A stretch of 64,000 nucleotides of DNA, from assembly GCA_902766785.1 (NCBI GenBank), contig CACXEO010000018.1, forward strand, positions 31,341-95,340, written 5' to 3'. Below, piece by piece: positions 18,113-27,238 of this stretch. Each line of letters opens with the position of its first letter. The first letter of the stretch is position 1. This DNA is from Oscillospiraceae bacterium (GTDB lineage Bacteria; Bacillota; Clostridia; Oscillospirales; Ruminococcaceae). The position numbers and the translations under genes were made by a program. Under the pieces are notes generated by a model. The model did no database searches, had not been told where the DNA came from, and worked only from the letters and a program-made list of their open reading frames with translations.

Positions 18113-20059
18113 ATGTCAATTGAAAAAATGTCCTTGGTCAATATCGTAGGCAGTATTGACGACATGGACCGCGCCATGACGGTTTGCTGTGAATCGGGCT
18201 GTTTTCATCCCGAAAACGCTTCACAGTATATAAGCGATCTGAACGGCGGTACTATGCTGCAGGACTCTAACCCTTATTCCCCGTTAATCAAGCGGATTGT
18301 GGATCTTTCTTATAAAATGAATTTCAAGCTTTCTTTCAAAGACTCCTCAGAATCTTCTCCGAAACCCTCTGAATTTGATCAAGAAGTTGCAAGAATTGAA
18401 GAAAAATTGGAAGAGCTGCGGGTAAAAAAGGAAAAACTTTCTCAGCAGGTGGCTGAAAACGAGCAGGTTTTGGTCCAGCTCAACCATATGAATGGGCTGG
18501 CAGAAAAATTTGACGATATTTTTGCTTGTAAAGCGGTTTCATCCCGGTTCGGCATCCTGCCAAACGGCAGTTTTGACAAGCTGGGATATTACAGCGATAA
18601 ACCCTTTTTCTTTTTCACCTTTGATGTTGATGAGCAGTACCACTGGGGCGTTTATTTTGTTCCGACTGTTTTGAAAGATGATATTGACGAAATTTTTCGC
18701 TCCCTCTTTTTCCAGCGGATCCGAATACCGGATTACGCCCATCAGACGCCGGACATCGCTATTGTAAACATCACAAAAATGTTGAGCGATTACCGTGCGG
18801 AACTCAAAGCGGTTGAAAAAGAGTTGAAAGCCTTTGTTGCGGAAAACAAAACGGTTCTGTGTCAAATTTTTACCTCCCTCAAATTTGACAGCGATACCTT
18901 TGAACTCCGCAAATTTGTGGTGGTAAAGAACAGCCAGTTTATCCTTGTAGGGTTTGTTCCCAAACGTTCCGGCCCTAAGTTCCGGGAAAGCTTCAATGAA
19001 ATCCCAAGCTGTGACTGTGTTCTCAGAGAGGTTGACGCCGACCCCCGGCTGACTCCCCCGGTCAAGCTCAAAAACAACTGGTTTACCCGTCCGTTCGAAA
19101 TGTTTGTTACCATGTACGGCTTGCCGGGCTACGGCGACTTCGACCCCACCCCTCTGGTCGCTTATACTTACTGTCTTCTATTTGGCATAATGTTCGGCGA
19201 CCTTGGGCAAGGATTGCTTCTTTCGGTAATCGGGCTTCTGCTCTGGCGGTTCAAAAAAATGATGCTCGGGCGCATTCTCGCCCGCGTTGGCATTTTCAGT
19301 GCTGTTTTCGGCACGGTTTACGGTTCCGTTTTCGGTCTTGAGCATTTGCTTGACCCTTTTTACACAGGTGTTTTAGGGCTGCCGGGAAAACCGGTTGAAG
19401 TCTTCAATCCAGATACCACCACCACGCTGCTTCTGCTGGCCATTGGTATCGGCGCAGTTTTAATTACTATTTCAATTATTATCAATATCATACTGGGGCT
19501 GCGGAAAAAGGATTACGAGCGCTCTATTTTTGGCCACAACGGAATTGCAGGGCTTGTTTTTTACGTTTCGGTCATCGGGGCCGCCGCCCTGCTGATGCTT
19601 TTTAATGTAAACGTACTAAATCCTGTTTTTATCATCCTGTGTATTGTTCTCCCGCTTCTTCTCATCTTTCTTCGGGAGCCTCTTTCCAAATGGATGGCAA
19701 AACGCAAAGACTTAAAGCCGGAAGACGGCGTAGGCGGTTTTATTATTACTAACTTTTTCGAACTGTTTGAAAATGTTCTGAGTTATATCACCAACACCGT
19801 TTCTTTCCTCCGTGTCGGCGGTTTTATTTTGAGCCACGCGGGAATGATGGCAGTTGTTCTTACCCTGATGGAGATGATCGGCGGTTTTGCCAGCCCGATT
19901 GTATTTGTCATCGGCAACATCTTTGTCATGGCAATGGAAGGACTGATTGTCGGAATACAGGTATTGAGGCTTGAATTCTATGAGATTTTCAGCCGATTCT
20001 ACGAGGGTGACGGAAAAGAATTCCGCCCCGTCGTTGTATCATATAAAATTGACGATTAA
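18113..20059 (+). CDS. ntpI: V-type ATPase subunit I (a-like)
   Basis: A 648-residue subunit with a soluble N-terminal half (about 1-340, coiled coils such as IEEKLEELRVKKEKLSQQV) and a C-terminal half of about seven to eight membrane helices. It forms the ion half-channels facing the c-ring. The conserved region around FGIMFGDLGQGLLL and the FLRVGGFILSHAGMM / LEFYEIFSRFYEGDGKEF segments are typical. The start lies 64 bases after subunit C; AAGGTGG is about 13 bases before the ATG, further than usual, and an in-frame stop rules out an earlier start. Confidence 0.95.
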   Translation: MSIEKMSLVNIVGSIDDMDRAMTVCCESGCFHPENASQYISDLNGGTMLQDSNPYSPLIKRIVDLSYKMNFKLSFKDSSESSPKPSEFDQEVARIEEKLEELRVKKEKLSQQVAENEQVLVQLNHMNGLAEKFDDIFACKAVSSRFGILPNGSFDKLGYYSDKPFFFFTFDVDEQYHWGVYFVPTVLKDDIDEIFRSLFFQRIRIPDYAHQTPDIAIVNITKMLSDYRAELKAVEKELKAFVAENKTVLCQIFTSLKFDSDTFELRKFVVVKNSQFILVGFVPKRSGPKFRESFNEIPSCDCVLREVDADPRLTPPVKLKNNWFTRPFEMFVTMYGLPGYGDFDPTPLVAYTYCLLFGIMFGDLGQGLLLSVIGLLLWRFKKMMLGRILARVGIFSAVFGTVYGSVFGLEHLLDPFYTGVLGLPGKPVEVFNPDTTTTLLLLAIGIGAVLITISIIINIILGLRKKDYERSIFGHNGIAGLVFYVSVIGAAALLMLFNVNVLNPVFIILCIVLPLLLIFLREPLSKWMAKRKDLKPEDGVGGFIITNFFELFENVLSYITNTVSFLRVGGFILSHAGMMAVVLTLMEMIGGFASPIVFVIGNIFVMAMEGLIVGIQVLRLEFYEIFSRFYEGDGKEFRPVVVSYKIDD

Positions 20060-20099
20060 CCCTCGTCGCCTTAATTTTGATTTTTAGGAGGAAACACTT

Positions 20100-20525
20100 A
20101 TGAAAGACGTTATGCTGTTCTTACTGCCCCTTGCTATTGTTATTTTACTGGCTATGCCCCTGATCCCGATTTACCGCGGCGTAAAAACCGGAAAAAAAGC
20201 AAAACACGCAATTATTTTTAATCTGTGTGCATTTGCGGGCGTCTGCCTTGCCGCAATTGCGCTGCCTCTGACTGGTCTTGCAGCCGACGCGACAGTTGTA
20301 GCCGGTGACGGGGGCGCTGGCATGGGCTATCTCGGTGCCGCTCTTTCTACTGGCCTTGCTTCTATCGGTGCAGGTATCGCGGTTGCTGCAGCTGTTCCTG
20401 CAGCTATCGGCCTTTATAGCGAAGACCCGAAATCCTTTGGTAAGGGCTTAATTTTCGTAGCGCTTGGCGAAGGTATTGCGCTCTACGGTATTCTGATCTC
20501 CATCTTGATCATCAACAAACTCTAA
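20100..20525 (+). CDS. ntpK: V-type ATPase proteolipid subunit K (c-ring)
   Basis: A 141-residue hydrophobic protein with four apparent membrane segments. The second pair (about 75-103 and 113-138) is the ion-binding hairpin: GLASIGAGIAVAAAVPAAIG, then FVALGEGIALYG with the essential carboxylate Glu124. The first pair (about 4-25 and 38-60) has no such glutamate and may be a degenerate hairpin or an uncleaved leader, so each protomer would contribute one ion site. Ion choice (proton or sodium) cannot be settled by eye. GGAGGAAA precedes the ATG. Confidence 0.93.
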   Translation: MKDVMLFLLPLAIVILLAMPLIPIYRGVKTGKKAKHAIIFNLCAFAGVCLAAIALPLTGLAADATVVAGDGGAGMGYLGAALSTGLASIGAGIAVAAAVPAAIGLYSEDPKSFGKGLIFVALGEGIALYGILISILIINKL

Positions 20526-20546
20526 GCCAGAAATGGTTGTGGTATT

Positions 20547-20855
20547 ATGCGCTTTTACTTAATCAGCGATAACATCGACACACAAATTGGAATGAGGCTT
20601 GCGGGAATAGAGGGCGTTGTTGTCCACGAGCCGGAAGAAGTCAAGGAAGCACTTCTGAAAGCATGTGGGTTAAGCGATGTCGGTATTGTGCTCATGACCG
20701 AAAAACTGATCAAGCTCATTCCGGACCTTGTGTATGATATTAAACTCAACCGGAAATCTCCTCTGGTTGTAGAAATCCCGGACCGTCACGGCACGGCCCA
20801 GATCAGCGAGACTATCAACCGGTATGTACATGAGGCTGTTGGTATCTCCCTGTAA
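20547..20855 (+). CDS. V-type ATPase subunit F
   Basis: A 102-residue Rossmann-like protein (MRFYLISDNIDTQIGMRLAG, DVGIVLMTEKLIKLI, SPLVVEIPDRHG) of the V-ATPase F family (NtpG in Enterococcus). It binds subunit D in the rotating central stalk. The spacing is 21 bases after K. The Shine-Dalgarno is weak (TGGTTGTGG). It precedes E here, whereas F commonly follows C in other Firmicutes operons. Confidence 0.9.
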   Translation: MRFYLISDNIDTQIGMRLAGIEGVVVHEPEEVKEALLKACGLSDVGIVLMTEKLIKLIPDLVYDIKLNRKSPLVVEIPDRHGTAQISETINRYVHEAVGISL

Positions 20856-20885
20856 AGTCCCTTCTCACGGAAAGGTGGATTCCAT

Positions 20886-21479
20886 TTGGATCAGGAAAAA
20901 TTATCGAAATTTAAACAGGCTGTTTTCTCTGACGTTGATTCTAAAATCAGTGTCATTCAGCAAGAAGCAGAGGAGCTGAAAAAGGCCTCCCTTGCCCAGA
21001 CGGAGGACGAACAGCTCAACGACGCGTACAGCTATATTCAAAGCAATGTAGCTAAAATAAAGGCCGAATTCAAACTAATTGTTGCGAAAGCAGACCTTGC
21101 CGCAAAGCAGGAAGTTCTCCTTCAACGGGAAAATTACCGTAGGTCCATGTTGGATGCTGTACGGCAGCGGTTGGTGGAATTCACAAAAACCGCCGAGTAT
21201 AAAAGCTATTTGCTTAACAAGCTGGAAGAAGTTTCAAAAAGCTACCCTCTCAGCCATTCTATAATTCTCTTTAAGGAAGAGGATTCCTGGTTGGAGCAGG
21301 AAGTCAAGACTAAATTTGCGCCTGAGGACTGTGTATTTCAGTCTTCCCCCGCCATTAAAATTGGTGGTTTCTCAATTCGAAATGAGAAAAGCGGCTATTT
21401 GATTGACGAAACGCTTGAGTCAAAACTTCAGGAACAGATTCCTTATTTTAACCAGAATTGCAGGATAGCGGCTGAATAA
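20886..21479 (+). CDS. ntpE: V-type ATPase subunit E
   Basis: A 197-residue peripheral-stalk subunit: a long N-terminal helix (LSKFKQAVFSDVDSKISVIQ through AKADLAAKQEVLLQREN) that coils with the G/H subunit, and a C-terminal domain that caps the A-B ring. The start is TTG at 20886 with AAAGGTGG upstream. It lies between F and A. Confidence 0.88.
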   Translation: MDQEKLSKFKQAVFSDVDSKISVIQQEAEELKKASLAQTEDEQLNDAYSYIQSNVAKIKAEFKLIVAKADLAAKQEVLLQRENYRRSMLDAVRQRLVEFTKTAEYKSYLLNKLEEVSKSYPLSHSIILFKEEDSWLEQEVKTKFAPEDCVFQSSPAIKIGGFSIRNEKSGYLIDETLESKLQEQIPYFNQNCRIAAE

Positions 21480-21515
21480 AGCTGTCCCGTTATTTTGCAG
21501 AGAGGTGAAGCTATT

Positions 21516-23279
21516 TTGGAAAATGTAATATTTTCAATTAACGGGCCGGTTGTAAAAGTAAAAAACACCAAAGCCTTTTCCCTTCTGGAAATGGTTTATG
21601 TTGGTAAAAAGCGGCTGATCGGTGAAGTTATCGGTATTACGGACCGTGAAACCACCATTCAGGTTTATGAAAGCACCTCTGGCCTTGAGCCGGGTGAACC
21701 AGTTGAGACGACCGGCGGCCCAATGTCCGTTACACTGGGACCTGGCATTATCGCGAATATTTTTGACGGTATCGAACGTCCGCTTCGCGACCTACGGGAG
21801 GCGACCGGAGCATTTATCGGCGAGGGATGCAGCGTTTCTACTTTAGATGAAACAAAAAAATATAGTGTAACGATTACAGTAAAACCCGGCGAATATTTAA
21901 CAGGAGGCGATATTTACGCCACCTGTCCGGAAACACATGTGGTAGAACACCGCTGTATGGTACCACCAAAAATGTCTGGCGAAGTTGTCAAAACCTCTCC
22001 CGACGGCGAATATACCATTCACGACGCTGTCGTCACTCTAAAAGACGAACTTGGTAACTTGCATGAGCTGACCCTGTGCCAGAAATGGCCGATCCGTGAG
22101 CCGCGCCCAGTCAAAACCCGGCTGCCGATTACCCGCCCGCTGATTACTGGCCAGCGTGTTATCGACACGATGCTGCCGATTGCAAAAGGCGGTACCGCCG
22201 CCGTGCCGGGCGGTTTTGGAACCGGCAAAACAATGACCCAGCACCAGCTCGCAAAATGGTGTGATGCTGATATTATCGTATACATCGGCTGCGGCGAGCG
22301 CGGCAACGAAATGACTCAGGTTCTGGATGAATTCTCCGAGCTGGTCGACCCGAAAACCGGTGAGAAACTGACCAATCGGACCGTATTGATTGCGAACACC
22401 TCCAATATGCCTGTTGCAGCGCGTGAGGCGTCGATTTACACCGGTATTACCCTTGCGGAATATTACCGCGACATGGGATACCACGTGGCAATTATGGCCG
22501 ACTCTACCTCCCGCTGGGCGGAAGCCCTTCGTGAAATTTCTGGCCGTTTGGAGGAAATGCCGGCAGAGGAGGGATTCCCAGCTTACCTTCCCTCTCGTCT
22601 TTCGGCGTTTTACGAGCGAGCAGGCTACATGGAAAACCTGAACGGCTCAGAAGGTTCCGTCACCATTATTGGAGCGGTCTCCCCGCAGGGCGGCGATTTC
22701 TCTGAACCTGTCACCCAGAATACCAAGCGGTTTGTCCGCACATTCTGGACGCTTGACAAATCCCTTGCCTATGCGCGCCACTACCCTGCAATCAACTGGA
22801 TTACCAGCTACAGCGAATATATTGAAGAGCTTCGCAATTTTTACGACGGCATTGACCCGAATTTCCTGGAGTTCCGCCAGCGAATGCAGTCCCTCTTGAA
22901 TGAAGAGGCTCAGCTAATGGAAATTGTCAAGCTGATTGGTTCTGATGTCCTGCCAGACGATCAGAAGCTGATCATTGAAGTTGCAAGGGTGATCCGGGTT
23001 GGCTTCCTGCAGCAAAACGCGTTCCACAAGGACGACACTTATGTTCCGCTGGAAAAACAGCTGAAAATGATGGAGGTCATCCTCTATCTTTACGATAAGG
23101 CGCGGGCACTGATCCAAAAGAACATGCCGGTTTCCACCATTATGGAACTGGGTCTCTTCGATAAAGTCGTCAAAATGAAATATGATGTTCCAAACGACCA
23201 TTTAGAGCTTTTCGACGACTATTTTTCGGAGATTGATGCAAAATTAGCGGAAGCCGAAAGCAAGTTCAATGTGGATTGA
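21516..23279 (+). CDS. ntpA: V-type ATPase catalytic subunit A
   Basis: A 587-residue catalytic subunit. The Walker A loop GGFGTGKTMTQHQLAKW lies near residue 231 after the A-specific insertion, with the GERGNEM catalytic-glutamate motif following (YIGCGERGNEMTQVLDEF). ADSTSRWAEALREISGRLEEMPAEEG is the family signature region. The frame opens at 21495, but the TTG at 21516 has AGAGGTGA at proper distance and yields the normal N-terminus (ENVIFSINGPVVKV). ATP hydrolysis or synthesis at A-B interfaces drives rotation of D-F-c. Confidence 0.97.
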   Translation: MENVIFSINGPVVKVKNTKAFSLLEMVYVGKKRLIGEVIGITDRETTIQVYESTSGLEPGEPVETTGGPMSVTLGPGIIANIFDGIERPLRDLREATGAFIGEGCSVSTLDETKKYSVTITVKPGEYLTGGDIYATCPETHVVEHRCMVPPKMSGEVVKTSPDGEYTIHDAVVTLKDELGNLHELTLCQKWPIREPRPVKTRLPITRPLITGQRVIDTMLPIAKGGTAAVPGGFGTGKTMTQHQLAKWCDADIIVYIGCGERGNEMTQVLDEFSELVDPKTGEKLTNRTVLIANTSNMPVAAREASIYTGITLAEYYRDMGYHVAIMADSTSRWAEALREISGRLEEMPAEEGFPAYLPSRLSAFYERAGYMENLNGSEGSVTIIGAVSPQGGDFSEPVTQNTKRFVRTFWTLDKSLAYARHYPAINWITSYSEYIEELRNFYDGIDPNFLEFRQRMQSLLNEEAQLMEIVKLIGSDVLPDDQKLIIEVARVIRVGFLQQNAFHKDDTYVPLEKQLKMMEVILYLYDKARALIQKNMPVSTIMELGLFDKVVKMKYDVPNDHLELFDDYFSEIDAKLAEAESKFNVD

Positions 23280-23312
23280 TTCCGGTTGTCCTAATACAAG
23301 GAGGCTACCTTC

Positions 23313-24710
23313 ATGAGTATTCAATACATTGGGCTCAAAGAAATCAACGGCCCTATGGTTGTTATTGATAACGTGCCGGACGTCAGCTTTGACGAAATGG
23401 TCGAGTTGGTTCTGGATTCCGGCGAAACCCGCCTTGGACGTGTTGTTGAAGTTGAGGGCAAACGGGCGGTCATTCAGGTTTTTGAGGGCACGACCGGCCT
23501 CTCACTCACCAATACACGCACCCGTTTTACAGGCAAGCCAATGGAAATTGCGCTTTCTACTGAGCTTCTGGGGCGTATTTTTAACGGCGCCGGTAAGCCA
23601 ATTGACGGTTTGGGCGAAGTCTACGCCGAAAAATACATGGATATTAACGGAAAGCCGCTCAACCCGGTTGCACGCACCTATCCCCGGAGTTATATCCGCA
23701 CCGGTATTTCGGCTATTGACGCGCTGATGACCTTAATCCGCGGGCAAAAGCTGCCTATTTTTTCTGGTTCTGGTATGAGCCATAATAAACTTGCTGTGCA
23801 AATTGTCAGGCAGGCGCGGATTGCGGAGGAGCAAGGAAAAAACTTTGCGATAGTTTTTGCCGCAATGGGAGTTAAAAACGACGTAGCTGATTATTTTAAG
23901 CGCAGTTTTGAGGAGTCCGGCGCACTTTCCCGCGTCGTCATGTTTTTAAACCTATCAAACGATCCTATTATCGAACGTATTCTTACCCCACGCTGTGCAT
24001 TGACGGTCGCCGAGTACTTGGCATATGAAAAAAATATGCACATCCTGGTTATTATGACCGATATTACTTCCTATGCCGAAGCGCTTCGGGAACTGAGCTC
24101 CTCCAAAGGTGAAATCCCGGGCCGTAAGGGTTACCCTGGTTATCTTTATTCCGATCTTGCTTCCCTTTACGAGCGTGCGGGTATCGTAGAAGGTTCAGAG
24201 GGTTCCGTCACCCAGATTCCAATTTTGACTATGCCGAACGATGATATCACCCACCCAATTCCCGATTTGACTGGGTATATCACCGAAGGACAGATTGTTC
24301 TTGACCGTATTCTGGAACAGACCGGCATCTACCCACCGATTTCAGTCCTCCCTTCCCTGTCACGTTTGATGAAAGACGGTATTGGCGAAGGTTATACCCG
24401 TGCAGACCATTCGGCGGTTTCAAACCAGCTTTTTGCAAGCTATGCAAGGGTACAGGATGCACGCGCGCTTGCGTCGGTTATTGGCGAAGACGAGTTGTCA
24501 CCGATTGATCAGAAATACATGGACTTCGGCAAAAAGTTTGAAAAATACTTCCTGTCACAGGGTTTTAACGAAAACCGTACTATTGAACGGACATTGAACT
24601 TAGGTTGGGAGCTGCTTTCCATTCTGCCAAAAGAGGAATTAGACCGGGTGGATCCGGAGATGTTGGAACAATATTATGACCCCGAAAAGGCCAAGGGGTT
24701 TGAAATTTGA
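23313..24710 (+). CDS. ntpB: V-type ATPase regulatory subunit B
   Basis: A 465-residue non-catalytic B subunit. It resembles A but lacks a Walker A lysine loop ([20 protein letters not shown] takes its place). The [13 protein letters not shown] stretch and the [17 protein letters not shown] region are typical. A strong AGGAGG precedes the ATG by nine bases. It alternates with A in the hexameric head. Confidence 0.97.
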   Translation: MSIQYIGLKEINGPMVVIDNVPDVSFDEMVELVLDSGETRLGRVVEVEGKRAVIQVFEGTTGLSLTNTRTRFTGKPMEIALSTELLGRIFNGAGKPIDGLGEVYAEKYMDINGKPLNPVARTYPRSYIRTGISAIDALMTLIRGQKLPIFSGSGMSHNKLAVQIVRQARIAEEQGKNFAIVFAAMGVKNDVADYFKRSFEESGALSRVVMFLNLSNDPIIERILTPRCALTVAEYLAYEKNMHILVIMTDITSYAEALRELSSSKGEIPGRKGYPGYLYSDLASLYERAGIVEGSEGSVTQIPILTMPNDDITHPIPDLTGYITEGQIVLDRILEQTGIYPPISVLPSLSRLMKDGIGEGYTRADHSAVSNQLFASYARVQDARALASVIGEDELSPIDQKYMDFGKKFEKYFLSQGFNENRTIERTLNLGWELLSILPKEELDRVDPEMLEQYYDPEKAKGFEI

Positions 24711-24723
24711 GGAGTGATTATTT

Positions 24724-25323
24724 ATGCCGGTAATTCCTACCAAAGGCAATTTACTGAATATAAAAAAGTCGCTCAACCTCGCAAAACTAGGTTACAGCCT
24801 GCTTGATCGGAAGCGGAATATTCTCATCCGTGAAATGATGATGCTGATTGACGATGCAAAAGCCATCCGAGGTGAAATAGAAGGTACTTATCAAGAGGCT
24901 TATCTTGCTCTTCAGAACGCCAACATTACATTGGGCGTCTGTGAAAATGCGGCAAAGGCAGTACCGGTTGAAACCGGGGTTCATGTCACTTACCGCAGCG
25001 TCATGGGGGTAGAGATTCCCCACGTGAGCCTGCATCCCCAGCCGATTAAAGTTTATTATGGATTTGAAGCGACTAACGCCGCTCTTGATAATGCCTTCGT
25101 CTTATTTCAGCGAGTTAAAAAGTTGACTGCCACCTTGGCGGAAATTGAAAACAGCGTTTACCGGCTGGCCAATGCGATCAAGAAAACACAGAAACGCGCT
25201 AATGCTTTGAAAAACATTATTATTCCTCGTTTTGAAGCCGACAGCAAGTTTATTACCGACGCACTGGAAGAAAAGGAACGTGAAGATTTTTCACGGCTTA
25301 AGATTATTAAGAAAAACCGCTGA
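24724..25323 (+). CDS. ntpD: V-type ATPase subunit D
   Basis: A 199-residue central rotor shaft: two long helices, N-terminal (TKGNLLNIKKSLNLAKLGYSLLDRK) and C-terminal (LANAIKKTQKRANALKNIIIPRFE), the latter a strong family signature. GAGGAGTGA precedes the ATG. It is the last gene of the ATPase operon and is followed at once by a strong terminator. Confidence 0.95.
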   Translation: MPVIPTKGNLLNIKKSLNLAKLGYSLLDRKRNILIREMMMLIDDAKAIRGEIEGTYQEAYLALQNANITLGVCENAAKAVPVETGVHVTYRSVMGVEIPHVSLHPQPIKVYYGFEATNAALDNAFVLFQRVKKLTATLAEIENSVYRLANAIKKTQKRANALKNIIIPRFEADSKFITDALEEKEREDFSRLKIIKKNR

Positions 25324-25331
25324 AGTGGCAA

Positions 25332-25365
25332 AAAAGACGCCCTGTAAAAACAGGGCGTCTTTTTT
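25332..25365. terminator. Bidirectional terminator after the V-ATPase operon
   Basis: A 14-bp stem with a four-base A loop, flanked by A and T runs on both sides. It lies between two converging genes (ntpD plus, 116-residue membrane protein minus) and can serve both. Confidence 0.9.
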
Positions 25366-25378
25366 AAACACATTACAA

Positions 25379-25729
25379 TTAAGCAATTAAACTGGTCATC
25401 AATACAATGGACAATGCCACCATGAAAACCGCTGCGACCATAGCAAAGCTGATACGCGCCTTTTTCACCGGCAGGTTGTGAAGCAATATCCCAAGCAAAA
25501 ACGCACCAACAAGCAGCCCTAAAATATCAAAAGACAGAATTGTGATAACCTTTACAGTAATGTCATTTTTTTCGATCAGAAAATATGCAATTGCCTGCCC
25601 TAACAGGTGCATTAACGGCACTGTTATCAACGGCAGTGTAACAAGGGCATACTTCTCCCGTTTTGTCCTTAAAAAGATAAAACTGATCATAGCGATAATT
25701 AATACGATAGTACTGCATTCAATGATCAT
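25379..25729 (-). CDS. Small integral membrane protein, function unknown
   Basis: A 116-residue hydrophobic protein with about four predicted membrane segments (around residues 4-20, 28-52, 60-84 and 93-114). A charged turn (RTKREKY) follows the first helix and NLPVKKAR precedes the last. I do not recognise the family. The start follows GGAGGCAAAC. It lies 23 bases after the lipoprotein gene and may be co-transcribed with it and the SGNH hydrolase gene. Confidence 0.65.
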   Translation of the reverse strand: MIIECSTIVLIIAMISFIFLRTKREKYALVTLPLITVPLMHLLGQAIAYFLIEKNDITVKVITILSFDILGLLVGAFLLGILLHNLPVKKARISFAMVAAVFMVALSIVLMTSLIA

Positions 25730-25752
25730 GTTTGCCTCCAGTGCATTCCGAA

Positions 25753-26241
25753 TCAGCCAAAATAGCGGCCCAGCACTTCGGAAGCCTTTTCTTCATTTTC
25801 TGATATAACATAAAAATAATAACCAGAGTATTCCAATAGTTTAGAGTTTTCAATTTTCGGTATTTCATCCGGTTTATAACTCTTCCATGTTTCCAGTAAA
25901 TACTCCCTGCGCGCATTTATAACCGTTTTCAGCTTTTCATGATCTGTGGGATCGTTTAGCAGAAAAACCGCCAGCTCATCCGGATAGGCGCCGGATGAAC
26001 AGACATAGAGCCTGCATTCTTTTACCGTACTGTCTGAAAGGGAATAATAAACTTCATACCGATTGGATACATCCGCCATTTCAGGATAATCCAGTTCCCT
26101 CATAAGGGATTCGCAGATAATGCTCAAAGCAACAGTTTTATCCGGTTCTTCCTCCTCTGTGCTGCTGGAACAGCCCGCAATCAGGAGAACAACAGCTGCA
26201 GCAACACAGAACAAAGAGAGCCTCTTTTTCCAAAATTTCAT
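25753..26241 (-). CDS. DUF4358-like lipoprotein
   Basis: A 162-residue secreted lipoprotein. The signal peptide ends in a lipobox (VVLLIAGC, cysteine about residue 24), followed by an acidic linker. The mature domain has the features of DUF4358: YEVYYSLSDSTVKECRLY, GAYPDELAVFLLNDP and a C-terminal YYFYVISENEEKASEVL. This family is common beside SGNH hydrolases and acyltransferases in Clostridia; function is not established. GGGTGA precedes the ATG. It lies 19 bases after the SGNH gene, so the two form one transcript. Confidence 0.8.
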   Translation of the reverse strand: MKFWKKRLSLFCVAAAVVLLIAGCSSSTEEEEPDKTVALSIICESLMRELDYPEMADVSNRYEVYYSLSDSTVKECRLYVCSSGAYPDELAVFLLNDPTDHEKLKTVINARREYLLETWKSYKPDEIPKIENSKLLEYSGYYFYVISENEEKASEVLGRYFG

Positions 26242-26260
26242 ACGGTTTCACCCATTTCTT

Positions 26261-27082
26261 CTATTTTACCGTATGTGTTTTAAAGAATTCCAGCAGGACT
26301 TCATATCCGGTTCTTTTCAAATGCATTCCATCCTGTTCGGCATATTCAGTATTCAAAGTGCCGTCCGCCATTTTAAATGCCGTATGGCAGTCCAGGTAAT
26401 AAACGCCTTTTTCTTTTGCTAGATTAAAAAGCAGTTCGTTGTACTCAACAATCGCCTCATTGCTGTACCGCGCATCGCCCGCCTGTTTGGCAGCCGTTAC
26501 AGGAAGGATGGACTCCACATAAATGGTCGCATCCGGCAGTTCCTGATTGACTTTATCCAGAAACGCATTATATTTCTCCGCCAGGTTTTCCGGGGTAATC
26601 CACGCGATCCCGTTCGAGCCGAGCATAATATATACTTTTGACGGTTTTTTCAGTTTTAATGCATCTAATACCGTTACAGTTCCACCAGTTGTCTGGATAC
26701 ACTGTTTTGTAAGAATCGTATCTAAATTCAGTCCGATATCCGCATAGATATTCTCAGCCGGAAGAATGCCGTAATTTCCCAAACCAACCGTAAGAGAATC
26801 ACCTACAAAGACCGCATCATCAAAATAACCAATATCTACCGCATCTGACTCCGGAACTGCGGCAAATTCTGCCGGCTGCGGGGCAGAACTTGATAAACTG
26901 CTTGACGGGACGGAGGACGGACTCTGAGCGACGCTTCCAGATTCACCGGAATCACTGCCAAACTTCAATAAAATAGCTGTAGCGGATACAACAACTGCAG
27001 CGACGATAATTATAAGCAAAACCCAAATTGTAATACGCTGTTTTCTTTTTTGCCTGCCTTTGGCAGATAGCTGTTTTCCCAT
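26261..27082 (-). CDS. Membrane-anchored SGNH/GDSL-family hydrolase
   Basis: A 273-residue protein with a short basic cytoplasmic N-terminus, one membrane helix (ITIWVLLIIIVAAVVVSATAI, about residues 17-40) and a Ser/Pro-rich linker. The extracellular SGNH domain carries FVGDSLTVGLGNYG (block I serine), then IMLGSNGIAW (block III glycine/asparagine) and DGMHLKRTGY (block V aspartate/histidine), so the catalytic set is complete. Such enzymes usually act as esterases, often removing O-acetyl groups from surface polymers. Coupled to a DUF4358 lipoprotein gene, it probably works at the cell envelope. Confidence 0.85.
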   Translation of the reverse strand: MGKQLSAKGRQKRKQRITIWVLLIIIVAAVVVSATAILLKFGSDSGESGSVAQSPSSVPSSSLSSSAPQPAEFAAVPESDAVDIGYFDDAVFVGDSLTVGLGNYGILPAENIYADIGLNLDTILTKQCIQTTGGTVTVLDALKLKKPSKVYIMLGSNGIAWITPENLAEKYNAFLDKVNQELPDATIYVESILPVTAAKQAGDARYSNEAIVEYNELLFNLAKEKGVYYLDCHTAFKMADGTLNTEYAEQDGMHLKRTGYEVLLEFFKTHTVK

Positions 27083-27172
27083 AGTTACACTTCGCTTATT
27101 TTAATATTTTAAGATTATTATACAATATTTGTGACCAAAAGTCATTGATTATTTTATAAAAAATGCCTTAAT

Positions 27173-27201
27173 TTGCAAAAAGATATTTCCAGTGGTAAAA
27201 T
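27173..27201 (+). promoter_or_regulatory. Promoter of rarA
   Basis: Plus strand TTGCAA, 17-base spacer, TAAAAT, 38 bases before the rarA start codon, in the gap between divergent genes. Confidence 0.65.
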
Positions 27202-27238
27202 ATAGTGAATCATGTCTGACATAAAAGGAGGATCAATT

